Assembly (NCBI RefSeq): GCF_000306945.1
Contig: NC_018518.1
Location: forward strand, 744,001-808,000
Length of the DNA stretch: 64,000 nt
Direction: 5' to 3'
DNA from: Bordetella pertussis 18323
GTDB taxonomy: Bacteria; Pseudomonadota; Gammaproteobacteria; Burkholderiales; Burkholderiaceae_B
Shown: in pieces, positions 53,846 through 62,070 of the stretch
How positions within the stretch are numbered: position 1 is the stretch's first letter
Layout: the number at the start of each line of letters is the position of its first letter
Position numbers and translations under genes: made by a program
The notes under the pieces: model-generated
Database searches by the model: none
What the model was told of the DNA's origin: nothing
Seen by the model: only the letters and a program-made list of their open reading frames with translations

Positions 53846-54276
53846 GGCGCCGGTACGGCCCAGGCGCTGACGACATGCGCGACCGGCTCGTCCGCGCCAT
53901 CGCAGCGCAGGATGGCCTCGGCCATGGCCAGCCGGCCCGTCTTCAGGACCCGCGCATCGGCGATCACGGCGGCGCCGGACGTCTTGCGCAGGAAGTGGAT
54001 CGTCAGGTTGGCGGTCACGGCGCCGGCCTGCCCGGTGGCGCCGACCACGGCCGCATACATCGTCAGGTCGGCCAGGCCCATCAGCATGGGGCCGGCCACG
54101 ATGCCGCCCAGGCGCTGATGGGTATCGCGCGCCGGCAGCACGGCCCGCGCCGTGCCATGGCCGATATCGACCACGTCGATGCCCAGCACCTGGGCGAAGG
54201 GATGCTGGTCGGCCAGCAGCCGGTGGAACTCGGCCAGCGTCATGCGCGCGCGGGGTTCGGCGGCGGGGATATTCAT
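53842..54276 (-). CDS. PaaI-type hotdog thioesterase
   Basis: 144-aa single hotdog domain. The active-site loop is in HQRLGGIVAGPMLMGLADLTMYAAV with the acid in LADLTM, and TANLTIHFLRKTSGAAVIADARVLKTGRLAMAEA is the back strand set of the PaaI/YbgC-like group. It would hydrolyse an acyl- or aryl-CoA ester. It lies 1 nt after the TetR stop on the same strand, so TetR, thioesterase and the Rossmann fragment form one unit that may be under TetR control. Confidence 0.87.
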   Translation of the reverse strand: MNIPAAEPRARMTLAEFHRLLADQHPFAQVLGIDVVDIGHGTARAVLPARDTHQRLGGIVAGPMLMGLADLTMYAAVVGATGQAGAVTANLTIHFLRKTSGAAVIADARVLKTGRLAMAEAILRCDGADEPVAHVVSAWAVPAP

Positions 54277-54277
54277 G

Positions 54278-54854
54278 TCAGCGCTGCTCCAGGGCGGTGA
54301 TGAAACTGTCCAGCAGCGATTCGGCCTGCTGGCCCAGCGACTTGAGCCGGCGCGTATGAAACAGCAGCAGCAGACCCATCAGATAGGTGAAGGTGTTCAT
54401 TTCTTCCAGGGCGATGCGCTCGGCCGGCCAGCGGCGGGTGCGCGCCAGGCCCGTGCCCAGCAGCTCCACGCAGGTGCGCAGGCGCGCGTTCAGCCTGTCG
54501 TCCATTTCGCGCCCCAGGCCGCGCGGCCCCAGGCCGCGAAACAGATACAGGCCCAGCGAGAATTCGGTCTGGCGCGTCGTGTAGTAATTGAAGAAGGCAA
54601 CGATCACGCTGCGCGCGGCCTGGGCGTCGACAGCGTCCCGCAGCGCGTCGGCCAGGCTTTGCCGCAGACGCTGCAGCGACGCCTCCAGCACGGCGCCATA
54701 GATGGCTTCCTTGCCGTCGAACCATGGATAGATCGCACCGGTCGTGCAGTCGGCCTCCTTGGCGATGGCGCGGATCGTGGTGTTTTCCAGGCCATCGCGC
54801 GCGAACACGCGCTCGGCGGCTTCCAGGATCAATTGCCGTCGCAGCGCGGCTAGC
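54278..54854 (-). pseudogene. TetR family regulator, 5' end cut by IS481 copy 3
   Basis: About 190 residues remain. LAALRRQLILEAAERVFARDGLENTTIRAIAKEADCTTGAIYPWFDGKEAIYGAVLEA is the TetR DNA-binding domain and the ligand domain follows to the stop at 54278. The element ends at the codon for the second retained residue. On the far side of IS481 the same frame continues as RTPARS, but no plausible ATG, GTG or TTG is seen there within about 30 codons. The frame is open into IS481 up to ATG 55015, so a hybrid protein could be made. Confidence 0.8.
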
Positions 54855-55800
54855 TGTGAACTGTCAATAGGTTGTATTTGTCCAGGTTGAGTCTGGAGAT
54901 GGGTACAGCGCGCCCGATGCCTTGGTGGGGTCGATGCCAGTTGTAGTGATGTAGCCAGGATTTCATGGCATCGGCTCGGTGTTGGGAGTTCTGGTAGGTG
55001 TGAGCGTAAGCCCACTCACGCAAGGCCGACTGGATGAAGCGTTCGGCCTTGCCATTGGTCTGTGGGCGGTAAGGTCGGGTAAAGCGGTGCTTGATGCCCA
55101 GCTCATGGCACAGCGCGGCGAAGGCGCGGCTGCGAAAGGCCGAACCATTGTCGGTGAGCAAGCGCTGGATGGTCACGCCCAGGCGCTGGTAGTAGGCCAC
55201 TGCGTCCTTGAGGAACTGGACGGCGCTGGGGAAGCGCTCGTCGGGGTGGATGTCGGTGAAGGCCACGCGGGCGTGGTCATCGATGGCCACGAAGACGAAG
55301 TCCCAGCCGGCCCCCTCAACGGTATCGCGTCGGTTGCCCGTGACCCGGTGGCCAGGGCGCTGGATACGTCCCAGCTTCTTGATGTCGATGTGCAGCAGAT
55401 CGCCGGGGGCCTGATGCTCGTAGCGCACCACCGGCTCGGCCGGCTCCAGGTCGGCCAGGTGCGACAGACCGGCGCGGGCCAGGACGCGGCTGACGGTGCT
55501 GGCTGACACGCCCAGCGCCTGGGCGATGCGCGCTTGGGTCAGCCGCTTGCGGCGCAGCTCCACGATAGCCAGCGCCTTGGCCGGCGCAATCGCTCGGGGC
55601 GAGACCGTCGGGCGCGAGGACGCATCGGCCAAGCCCGCCTGGCCCTGAGCCAGGAAGCGGCCCAGCCATTTGCGCACAGTCGGCGCGGTGACCCCATAGG
55701 CGCGGGCCGCTTCAGGCACACAAACTTGATGGGCGATCAATTGCTGGACCATTTCGAGTCGACGTAGGAAGGTCAATCGGGCATGCTTATGGGTGTTCAT
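54850..55800 (-). CDS. IS481 transposase
   Basis: 316 aa, with the same HTH region and DDE core as the other copies. It differs at LNLDKYNLL (Glu in copies 1 and 2) and at the last residue, Ser instead of Thr, because the final codon takes one base from the target site. The TAG stop (54850-54852) is again supplied by the flanking CTAG. Confidence 0.97.
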   Translation of the reverse strand: MNTHKHARLTFLRRLEMVQQLIAHQVCVPEAARAYGVTAPTVRKWLGRFLAQGQAGLADASSRPTVSPRAIAPAKALAIVELRRKRLTQARIAQALGVSASTVSRVLARAGLSHLADLEPAEPVVRYEHQAPGDLLHIDIKKLGRIQRPGHRVTGNRRDTVEGAGWDFVFVAIDDHARVAFTDIHPDERFPSAVQFLKDAVAYYQRLGVTIQRLLTDNGSAFRSRAFAALCHELGIKHRFTRPYRPQTNGKAERFIQSALREWAYAHTYQNSQHRADAMKSWLHHYNWHRPHQGIGRAVPISRLNLDKYNLLTVHS

Positions 55801-55897
55801 CCGGCCGGGCTCCTTGAGTGAACTGGGGGATCGGCGATTTCCAGTTTCTCAAATCCGGTTCGGATGAACCATGCATACAACCTATTGAATCTTCACA
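54855..55897 (-). mobile_element. IS481, copy 3
   Basis: 1,043 bp, same orientation as copy 1. Flanks are GCTAGC (54849-54854) and CCTAGC (55898-55903), matching at five of six bases. It differs from copy 1 by at least two substitutions (E-to-K near the transposase C-terminus; a silent change near the middle). It interrupts the 5' end of a TetR gene. Confidence 0.97.
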
Positions 55898-55903
55898 CCT
55901 AGC

Positions 55904-56184
55904 GATCGGGCAGGCGTTCGCGGCGCGGGGCGGGCTGGCGGGGACTCGAACGATGCGCGCGCCGATGGCGCGCCGGGACTGCTGGTCTCTGCATGGGGCG
56001 GCGCCGGTCGCGGCGTCGGTCTTTTTACAAGGTGCTTATTTTGTTATAATTATACGTTATTTGATTCAATTTGACATATTATGGCGCTCTCGCTCGCGTC
56101 TGTCATTTTTGATCGACTTAACGGCAGCATCGCGGGAATCTTGAGCCGGCCTCACTGGCATCGATCCCCATATAATCCGGCATC
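55904..56184. other. Intergenic region with an AT-rich patch
   Basis: No gene is recognised. 56020-56110 is strikingly AT-rich for this genome and contains TATAAT (56045-56050) and TTGACA (56071-56076), though not in a standard -35/-10 pair in that order. It probably holds the promoter of the polysaccharide deacetylase gene. Confidence 0.5.
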
Positions 56185-56910
56185 ATGCCTATCCCCATTC
56201 TCATGTACCACCAGATCGGCGAGCCGGCGCCACGCGGCACGCCGTATCGCGGACTGACGGTCCATCCCGCCAGCTTCCGCCGCCAGATGACCTGGCTGCG
56301 GCGCTTTGGCTATCGGGGCCTGTCGATGCGCGACCTGATGCCCTATGTGCGCGGAGAGCGCAGCGGCAAGGTATTCGGCATCACGTTCGACGACGGCTAC
56401 CGCAACGTGCATCGCAACGCCATGCCCGTGCTGGGCGAACTGGGCTTTACCGCCACCAACTATTTCGTGGCCCACCAGCTCGATGGCGGCAACGTGTGGG
56501 ATCTCGAAAAAGGCATCCCGTTCTCGGCGCTCATGAACGCACAGGAAATGCGCGAGTGGCACCAGGCCGGCAACGAGGTCGGTTCCCACACGCTGGACCA
56601 CGTGCACCTGCCGCGCATGGCCGCCGACGAAGCGCGGCGCCAGATCTGCCAGTCCAAGGACGAACTCGAACAGGTGCTGGGCGCGCCGGTGACGGCTTTC
56701 TGCTATCCCTATGGCGACCACACGGACGAGCATCGCGCCATGGCGCGCGAGGCCGGCTACGACAACGCGACCCTGACCGTGCGCGGGCTGGCCTCGGCCG
56801 CCGACGATCCCTACGGCCTGCCGCGCGTCACGGTTTCGCGCTCGACCCACTTGCTGCGCTTCCTGCAAAAAACCCTGACCGGCTATGAAGACAGGCGCCG
56901 CCGCGGATAA
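56185..56910 (+). CDS. Polysaccharide deacetylase family protein
   Basis: 241-aa NodB-like carbohydrate esterase. The catalytic base and metal Asp are in FGITFDDGYRN, the metal His pair in EVGSHTLDHVHL, and FCYPYGDH forms the next motif. There is no signal peptide; the start MPIPILMYHQIGEP is typical of cytosolic or loosely attached members in LPS and exopolysaccharide loci. It probably removes an N-acetyl or similar group from a sugar in envelope biosynthesis. The end overlaps the glycosyltransferase start by 26 nt. Confidence 0.92.
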   Translation: MPIPILMYHQIGEPAPRGTPYRGLTVHPASFRRQMTWLRRFGYRGLSMRDLMPYVRGERSGKVFGITFDDGYRNVHRNAMPVLGELGFTATNYFVAHQLDGGNVWDLEKGIPFSALMNAQEMREWHQAGNEVGSHTLDHVHLPRMAADEARRQICQSKDELEQVLGAPVTAFCYPYGDHTDEHRAMAREAGYDNATLTVRGLASAADDPYGLPRVTVSRSTHLLRFLQKTLTGYEDRRRRG

Positions 56911-58039
56911 GCGACGTTTGCGTATTGCGCTGCTGGTCGACCGGTTCGGCAATCGCTTCGGCGGCGCCGAAGCCTATGGCGTCGAATTGATGCGGATCCT
57001 GGCGCGGCGGCACGACGTCACGGTGGTGGCGCGCGAATACGACAGCGACCTCGCCTTGCCCTTTCTGCCGGTGCGTGTCAGCTGCCGCCTGCCCAGCTGG
57101 CTGCGGGTGCTGTATTTCGCTTGGCGCGCCGCGCGCCTGACGCGCGCCGGCTTCGACATCGTCCATTCCCACATGAACGGGGGAGCGGGCGATGTGCAGG
57201 TCATGCACGTCACGCCCGTGCGCTACAACTGGCTGTGCCGGCCGGGCTTGCGCCGGCGCCTGACGGCCTGGACCAGTCCGCGGGTGGCCACCTACCTCGC
57301 GCTGGAAAAGGCCCGCGTGGCCCAACGGCCGGGCAAGCGCGTGGTGGCGGTGTCCGAGCTCATCGTCGAACAGATGCGCGACGCCTACGGCGTGGGCCTG
57401 CCCATGGAGACGATCCCGCCTGGCGTCCAGCTGCCCGCGCCGTCAGACCCGGCGCGCCGGGCCGCCACGCGCGCGGCGCTGGGCTGGGGCGAGGACGACC
57501 TGGTCTGCCTGCTGGTGGCGCGCAACCCGCTGCGCAAGGGGCTGCCGGCGCTGCTGGCCGCGCTGGCGCACTTGCCGGCCCGCTACCGCCTGCTGGTGGT
57601 CGGCGCCGATGGTCCGGCGCGCCAATGCGTCGGCGACAGCGGGCTGGCCGATGGCCGCGTCCGCCTCGTCGACCCCACGCCGGGTGTCGCGCCTTACTAC
57701 GAGGCGGCCGACATCTACGTGCACCCGACGCTCAACGACAGCTACGGCATGGCGCCGCTGGAGGCCATGTCGCATGGCTTGCCCGTGGTGGTGAGCAGCG
57801 CCGATTATTGCGGTTTCGCGCAGTATCTGGCCGATGGCCGTGATGCGCTGATCCTGCGCGACCCGCGCGACGGCGCCGAGGTGGCGCGCGCGGTGGCCGC
57901 GATCGGCGATGGCGCGCCCCTGCGCGCCGCGCTGTCGGCCGCCGGCCTGGCGCTGGCGCGCGCGCAGAGCTGGGAGGCGGTCGCCGCCCGCTACGAGACC
58001 TTGTACGAAACCCTGTTGCGCGAACGCGCGGTCGGCTGA
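56885..58039 (+). CDS. Glycosyltransferase family 4 protein
   Basis: 384 aa with GT-B fold. LRIALLVDRFGNRFGGAEAYGVELMRIL is the acceptor-side N-terminus, and PTLNDSYGMAPLEAMSHGLPVVVSSADYCGFAQYL contains the Ex7E nucleotide-sugar motif. It transfers a sugar from an NDP-sugar to a growing lipid-linked glycan at the inner membrane. ATG at 56885 is within the deacetylase gene, so the two are coupled. With the GT9 enzyme and msbA nearby, LPS or related envelope sugar assembly is likely; the sugar is unknown. Confidence 0.92.
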   Translation: MKTGAAADKRRLRIALLVDRFGNRFGGAEAYGVELMRILARRHDVTVVAREYDSDLALPFLPVRVSCRLPSWLRVLYFAWRAARLTRAGFDIVHSHMNGGAGDVQVMHVTPVRYNWLCRPGLRRRLTAWTSPRVATYLALEKARVAQRPGKRVVAVSELIVEQMRDAYGVGLPMETIPPGVQLPAPSDPARRAATRAALGWGEDDLVCLLVARNPLRKGLPALLAALAHLPARYRLLVVGADGPARQCVGDSGLADGRVRLVDPTPGVAPYYEAADIYVHPTLNDSYGMAPLEAMSHGLPVVVSSADYCGFAQYLADGRDALILRDPRDGAEVARAVAAIGDGAPLRAALSAAGLALARAQSWEAVAARYETLYETLLRERAVG

Positions 58040-58070
58040 CGTCTGCGGTATCGGCGCCCGTCAACACTGC

Positions 58071-58140
58071 GGTGTGCCTGTCCCAGTGGGGACAGGCACA
58101 CCTCGCCGCGGATGTCAGCTCCCGTCCGGGGACACAGGCA
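58071..58140. repeat. Dispersed hairpin repeat, inverted relative to the 24.2-kb cluster
   Basis: A 14-bp perfect hairpin GGTGTGCCTGTCCC/GGGACAGGCACACC (58071-58102), followed by a degenerate copy of the 24.1-kb repeat in reverse orientation (GTCAGCTCCCgtccggGGACAcaGGC, about 58113-58139). It lies between the glycosyltransferase stop and the convergent YkgJ gene and may double as a terminator. Confidence 0.75.
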
Positions 58141-58163
58141 CCCTTGCCACAGGTGTCGCTCCC

Positions 58164-58436
58164 TCAGCGCGCCGGCAAGGTAAGTTCTTCCAGTTTCAGC
58201 AGCCAGGTCATGGCCTGCTCCCGGTCGTCGGCGCACAGTTCGGTGCTCGGTTGCAGCGAGGAGCAGACGTCGGGCCGGTCGGGATGGCCGAAAATCCGGC
58301 AGCGCATGTCGTCGTCGAGCTGCACGCATCTGGACCCGGCGGGCTTGCCCTGCGGCATCCCCGGGATGGGGCTCGAAATGGATGACGCGATGCAGCAGGC
58401 GCCGCAGCCGGGCCGGCACGATAGCGTGGCGGACAT
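58164..58436 (-). CDS. YkgJ family cysteine-cluster protein
   Basis: 90 aa with the family pattern of Cys residues: [11 protein letters not shown] near the N-terminus, then RCVQL, MRCRIFG and [24 protein letters not shown]. Eight or more conserved Cys suggest binding of zinc or an Fe-S cluster. Function is unknown for the family. The gene lies 4 nt downstream of the YdcF gene on the same strand and is probably co-transcribed. Confidence 0.9.
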   Translation of the reverse strand: MSATLSCRPGCGACCIASSISSPIPGMPQGKPAGSRCVQLDDDMRCRIFGHPDRPDVCSSLQPSTELCADDREQAMTWLLKLEELTLPAR

Positions 58437-58440
58437 GCCG

Positions 58441-59205
58441 TTACACCCAGCCGCGCAGCCAGTAGACGAACAGGCCGGCGTATTCCTTGATGATGGAGCG
58501 GCTGGCGTCGAAGCTGCGCTGGTCGGGCAGCCAGGGCGACAGCGAGCCGTCGGCCGGCGCTACGATCTGCGGCGGCGCGGGGGCGGCGATGGCCTGCACG
58601 CCCTGCTTGGAGAACGCCGCCATGGCGCGCGGCATGTGCAGCGCCGAGGTCACCAGCAACACCTTCTGGATGCCGTGCTGGCGCAGCGTGTCTTCCGTCA
58701 GCGCCGCGTTCTCGTAGGTGGTGCGGCTGGCGTTCTCCAGGATCAGCGCGCTTTCCGGCACGCCATGCTGGCGCATCCGGTAGGCCATGCCGCGCGCTTC
58801 GCTGATGTCGCCCTCGAGCGCGCCGCCCGACAGCACCACCTTGGACGCGCGGCCGGCCTGGAACAGTTCGGTGGCGGTGTCCACGCGCACTACCGCGGTT
58901 TCCTTGTCATACGGCAGGAACCAGTTGGCGCGGCCATTGGCGGTATTGCCGCCCAGCACCACGATGGCGTCGGCGGTGGGCGACTGGTCCGGAGGCAGGT
59001 GCGGGTAGCGCGACTCCAGCGCCCCGCCCAGCCACAGCGAGGTGGCCGGCAGCGACCAGGCCAAGGCCCACAGCAGGCCGCCGGCGATCAGGGCCGCACC
59101 CGTCTTGCGCAGGCGGAACAGGCCCAGCACCAGGCCGAGGACGACCAGCGTCAGGCACAGATTCAGGGGAATGATCAGATTGGTGAGGAAACTCGATATG
59201 GCCAT
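58441..59205 (-). CDS. YdcF family (DUF218) membrane protein, ElyC-like
   Basis: 254 aa. Two N-terminal membrane helices (about residues 5-28 and 35-58) and a periplasmic DUF218 domain: [32 protein letters not shown], and [22 protein letters not shown]. ElyC-type members take part in envelope integrity and lipid-carrier recycling. It lies 12 nt after the GT9 gene on the minus strand, so GT9, YdcF and YkgJ form one unit. Confidence 0.9.
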   Translation of the reverse strand: MAISSFLTNLIIPLNLCLTLVVLGLVLGLFRLRKTGAALIAGGLLWALAWSLPATSLWLGGALESRYPHLPPDQSPTADAIVVLGGNTANGRANWFLPYDKETAVVRVDTATELFQAGRASKVVLSGGALEGDISEARGMAYRMRQHGVPESALILENASRTTYENAALTEDTLRQHGIQKVLLVTSALHMPRAMAAFSKQGVQAIAAPAPPQIVAPADGSLSPWLPDQRSFDASRSIIKEYAGLFVYWLRGWV

Positions 59206-59217
59206 GTCGGGTTGGGT

Positions 59218-60183
59218 TTACGCGCCGCTCAGTAGTTCGAGCGATTTTTCCATTACTTGTTCTGGCCCTGGCCAGCGTGTTTCGGAGCCCAGGCAGACCG
59301 CCCGGGGCGACCACGGGCCGGTGCGCCCCGGGCGGGTCACGCCGAACAGCGTCAACTGGCGGGCATCGACCGCCGCCGCCACATGGGACACGCCTGAATC
59401 ATTGCACACAACCAGGGCGGCGCGCTGCGCCAGGGCCGCGAAGGCGCCCAGCCCCAGCGGCGGCAGCAGCGTGGCGGAGGGCGCGTTGCGGCGGGCCTCG
59501 GCGACTTCGGCCGGTGGGGGGCACATTACCACGGTCTGGCCGCGTTCCTGCAGGGCGCGGGTCAAGGCGTCGAAGCCCGGCCATACCTTGACCTTGCCCT
59601 TGTGCAGGCCGGTGGCGGTGGGGGCGATCAGCACGAACGGCCGGCCGGCCAGCTGCTGCGCCTGCAGCAATTGCCCGGCCGCGTCGCGATGCGCCTGCGT
59701 CAGCGGCAGGTCCAGCAGCGCGCCCGGCTCGACGGGCCCGGCCGGCAGGCCCCAGCGCTGCAGGGCCGCGCGGGTCAGGTAGTGCCACGACTGCACCGCG
59801 TGCAGGCTGGCGCCGGGCTTGTCCACCGGCCAGCGCAGCAGCGGACTGCGGCCGTCGTCGCGGTAGCCCGCGCAGGGTATGCCGGCCAGCCGGAACACCG
59901 CGGCGCTCGACAGCGAGTCCGGCAGCAGCAGGCCGCGCGTGGCGGCGCCGCCGCCCAGGGCGCGCCGGTGCGCGGCCACCGTGGCCCGGTCGCGCAGCAC
60001 CTTGCCGGTCATGGGCAGGAAATCCTGCTTCGGCACGCCGGCCAGCAGGTCGCGCGCCCAGGGGCGCGCGCAGACGACCAGCGGCGCGCCGCTGTCCTGC
60101 AGCGTGCGCAGGCTGGGCAGGCTCATACAAACATCGCCGATCCAGTTGGGCAGGCGGACATAAATGCACGAAATGGTGGTCAT
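59218..60183 (-). CDS. Glycosyltransferase family 9 protein (heptosyltransferase-like)
   Basis: 321 aa. The N-terminus SCIYVRLPNWIGDVCMSLPSLRTLQ is that of WaaF/WaaC-type heptosyltransferases (LPNWIGD). The C-terminal nucleotide-sugar part has VLIAPTATGLHKGKVKVWPGFDAL and LVVCNDSGVSHVAAAV. It probably adds heptose to the LPS inner core, though members with other sugars exist. The start at 60183 gives the standard N-terminus; the far longer open frame upstream is a shadow of msbA. It is divergent from msbA with 111 bp between. Confidence 0.88.
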   Translation of the reverse strand: MTTISCIYVRLPNWIGDVCMSLPSLRTLQDSGAPLVVCARPWARDLLAGVPKQDFLPMTGKVLRDRATVAAHRRALGGGAATRGLLLPDSLSSAAVFRLAGIPCAGYRDDGRSPLLRWPVDKPGASLHAVQSWHYLTRAALQRWGLPAGPVEPGALLDLPLTQAHRDAAGQLLQAQQLAGRPFVLIAPTATGLHKGKVKVWPGFDALTRALQERGQTVVMCPPPAEVAEARRNAPSATLLPPLGLGAFAALAQRAALVVCNDSGVSHVAAAVDARQLTLFGVTRPGRTGPWSPRAVCLGSETRWPGPEQVMEKSLELLSGA

Positions 60184-60294
60184 CGGAGTGTGCGTGGTAT
60201 GCTGGCGTGGCGGCCGGGTCGGCCGGACGGTTGTCGGGCGGCGGGTGGCCGACGGTACAATCCCGGGCACGATTGTATTAAAGCGAGTGTTTCC

Positions 60295-62070
60295 TTGAAT
60301 TCTGCCGCACGCAATGCGCCCGCCGGCTCCCAGCCGGTCAAGGCCGAACTCTGGAAGCGGGTCTACAGCCGCGTAGGCTCTTACTGGAAGGGGCTGGTGC
60401 TGGCCGTCCTGCTGATGGCCGGCGCCGCCGCGACCCAGCCCACGCTGGCAGTCATCATGAAGCCGCTGCTCGACGATGGCTTCTCGGGCGCCAAGCCGCA
60501 TTATGTCTGGTTCCTGCCGCTGGCGGTGGTGGGGCTGATCCTGCTGCGCGGAATCTGCAATTTCTTCAGCGACTACCTGCTGGCCTGGGTGGCCAACAAC
60601 GTGCTGCGCGGCATCCGGGGCGAGATGTTCGAGCGGCTGCTGGGCCTGCCCGATGCCGACTTCAAGCGCGGCGACACCGGCCGCCTGCTCAACCGCTTCA
60701 CCATCGACGCGGGCAACGTCACCGGCTACGCCACCGACGTCATCACGGTGCTGGTGCGCGAAACCCTGGTCGTCATCGCCCTGATCGGCGTGCTGCTGTA
60801 CATGTCGTGGGCGCTGACGCTGATCATCCTCGTCATGCTGCCGGTGTCGGTGGGCATCGCCCGCGCCTTCACGCGCCGGCTGCGCCGCATCAACCGCGAA
60901 ACCGTCAACATGAACGCCGAGCTCACCCGCGTGGTCAGCGAGGGCATCGACGGGCAGCGTGTCATCAAGCTGTTTGACGGCTATGACGCCGAGCGCCGCC
61001 GTTTCGACTTCGTCAACTCGCGCCTGCGCCGCTTCGCGATGCGCAGCGCCACCGCCGACGCGGCGCTCACGCCGCTCACGCAGGTGTGCATCTCGGTCGC
61101 CGTGGGCGCGGTCATCGCCGTGGCCCTCAGCCAGGCCAACAGCGGCGCGCTCACCGTCGGCAGCTTCGCCTCGTTCATGGCCGCGCTGGCGCAGATCTTC
61201 GATCCGATCAAGCGCCTGACCAACCTGGCCGGCAAAATGCAGAAAATGCTGGTGGCCGCCGAAAGCGTGTTCACCCTGGTGGACCAGACGCCCGAGGCCG
61301 ACGCCGGCACGCGCGCCTTGCCCGAACCGGTGCGCGGCAAGGTCGAATTCCGTGCGGTCAGCCATCGCTTCCCGGACGCCGATCGCGATACCGTCAGCGC
61401 CGTGTCGTTCCTGGTCGAGCCGGGCCAGACCGTGGCCCTGGTCGGACGCTCGGGCAGCGGCAAGACCACTCTGGTCAACATGCTGCCGCGCTTTGTCCTG
61501 CCCGATGGCGGCGACATCCTGTTCGACGATGTGCCCATCCAGGATCTCACCTTGCGCAGCCTGCGCTCGCATCTGTCGCTGGTCAGCCAGGACGTGGTGC
61601 TGTTCGACGACACCATTGCCGCCAACGTGGGTTATGGCGCCGGCGGCACCGTCGACGACGCGCGCGTTCGCGACGCGCTGGCCGCGGCCAACCTGCTGGA
61701 GTTCGTCGACGGCTTGCCGCTGGGCATCCACACGCCGGTGGGCCAGAATGCCGCCCGCCTGTCGGGCGGCCAGCGCCAGCGCCTGGCGATCGCCCGCGCC
61801 CTGATCAAGAACGCGCCGGTCCTGATCCTCGACGAGGCGACCTCGGCGCTGGACAACGAATCCGAGCGCCAGGTGCAGGCATCGCTGGAGCGGCTGATGC
61901 GCGGGCGCACCACGCTGGTCATCGCCCACCGGCTGTCCACCGTGCAGAACGCCGACCGCATCATCGTGCTGGACGCCGGCAAGATCGTCGAGCACGGGCC
62001 GCACAGCGAGCTGTTGGCCGCCAACGGCCTGTACGCCTCGCTCTACAACATGCAGTTCCGCGAGGACTGA
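60295..62070 (+). CDS. msbA: Lipid A export ABC transporter, fused permease/ATPase
   Basis: 591-aa half-transporter that flips lipid A-core across the inner membrane as a homodimer. The N-terminal six-helix domain has MKPLLDDGF and RGICNFFSDYLLAWVANNVLRGIRGEMFERLLGLP. The ATPase domain shows Walker A GRSGSGKTTLVNMLPR, signature LSGGQRQRLAIARAL, Walker B VLILDEATSALD and the H-loop IAHRLSTV. No ATG fits; TTG at 60295 matches the family N-terminus (LNSAAR). An essential gene in most Gram-negatives. Its 3' end overlaps the convergent MFS gene by 28 nt. Confidence 0.94.
   Translation: MNSAARNAPAGSQPVKAELWKRVYSRVGSYWKGLVLAVLLMAGAAATQPTLAVIMKPLLDDGFSGAKPHYVWFLPLAVVGLILLRGICNFFSDYLLAWVANNVLRGIRGEMFERLLGLPDADFKRGDTGRLLNRFTIDAGNVTGYATDVITVLVRETLVVIALIGVLLYMSWALTLIILVMLPVSVGIARAFTRRLRRINRETVNMNAELTRVVSEGIDGQRVIKLFDGYDAERRRFDFVNSRLRRFAMRSATADAALTPLTQVCISVAVGAVIAVALSQANSGALTVGSFASFMAALAQIFDPIKRLTNLAGKMQKMLVAAESVFTLVDQTPEADAGTRALPEPVRGKVEFRAVSHRFPDADRDTVSAVSFLVEPGQTVALVGRSGSGKTTLVNMLPRFVLPDGGDILFDDVPIQDLTLRSLRSHLSLVSQDVVLFDDTIAANVGYGAGGTVDDARVRDALAAANLLEFVDGLPLGIHTPVGQNAARLSGGQRQRLAIARALIKNAPVLILDEATSALDNESERQVQASLERLMRGRTTLVIAHRLSTVQNADRIIVLDAGKIVEHGPHSELLAANGLYASLYNMQFRED

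Noticed and set aside
55930..55965. tRNA-like TTCGAGTCCCCGCCA on the minus strand near IS481 copy 3
   Set aside because: The T stem does not pair and no acceptor, D or anticodon arms are found upstream.
62043..62070. Overlap of msbA and MFS 3' ends as a misassembly sign
   Set aside because: Both proteins end with normal family C-termini. A 28-nt tail-to-tail overlap is ordinary.
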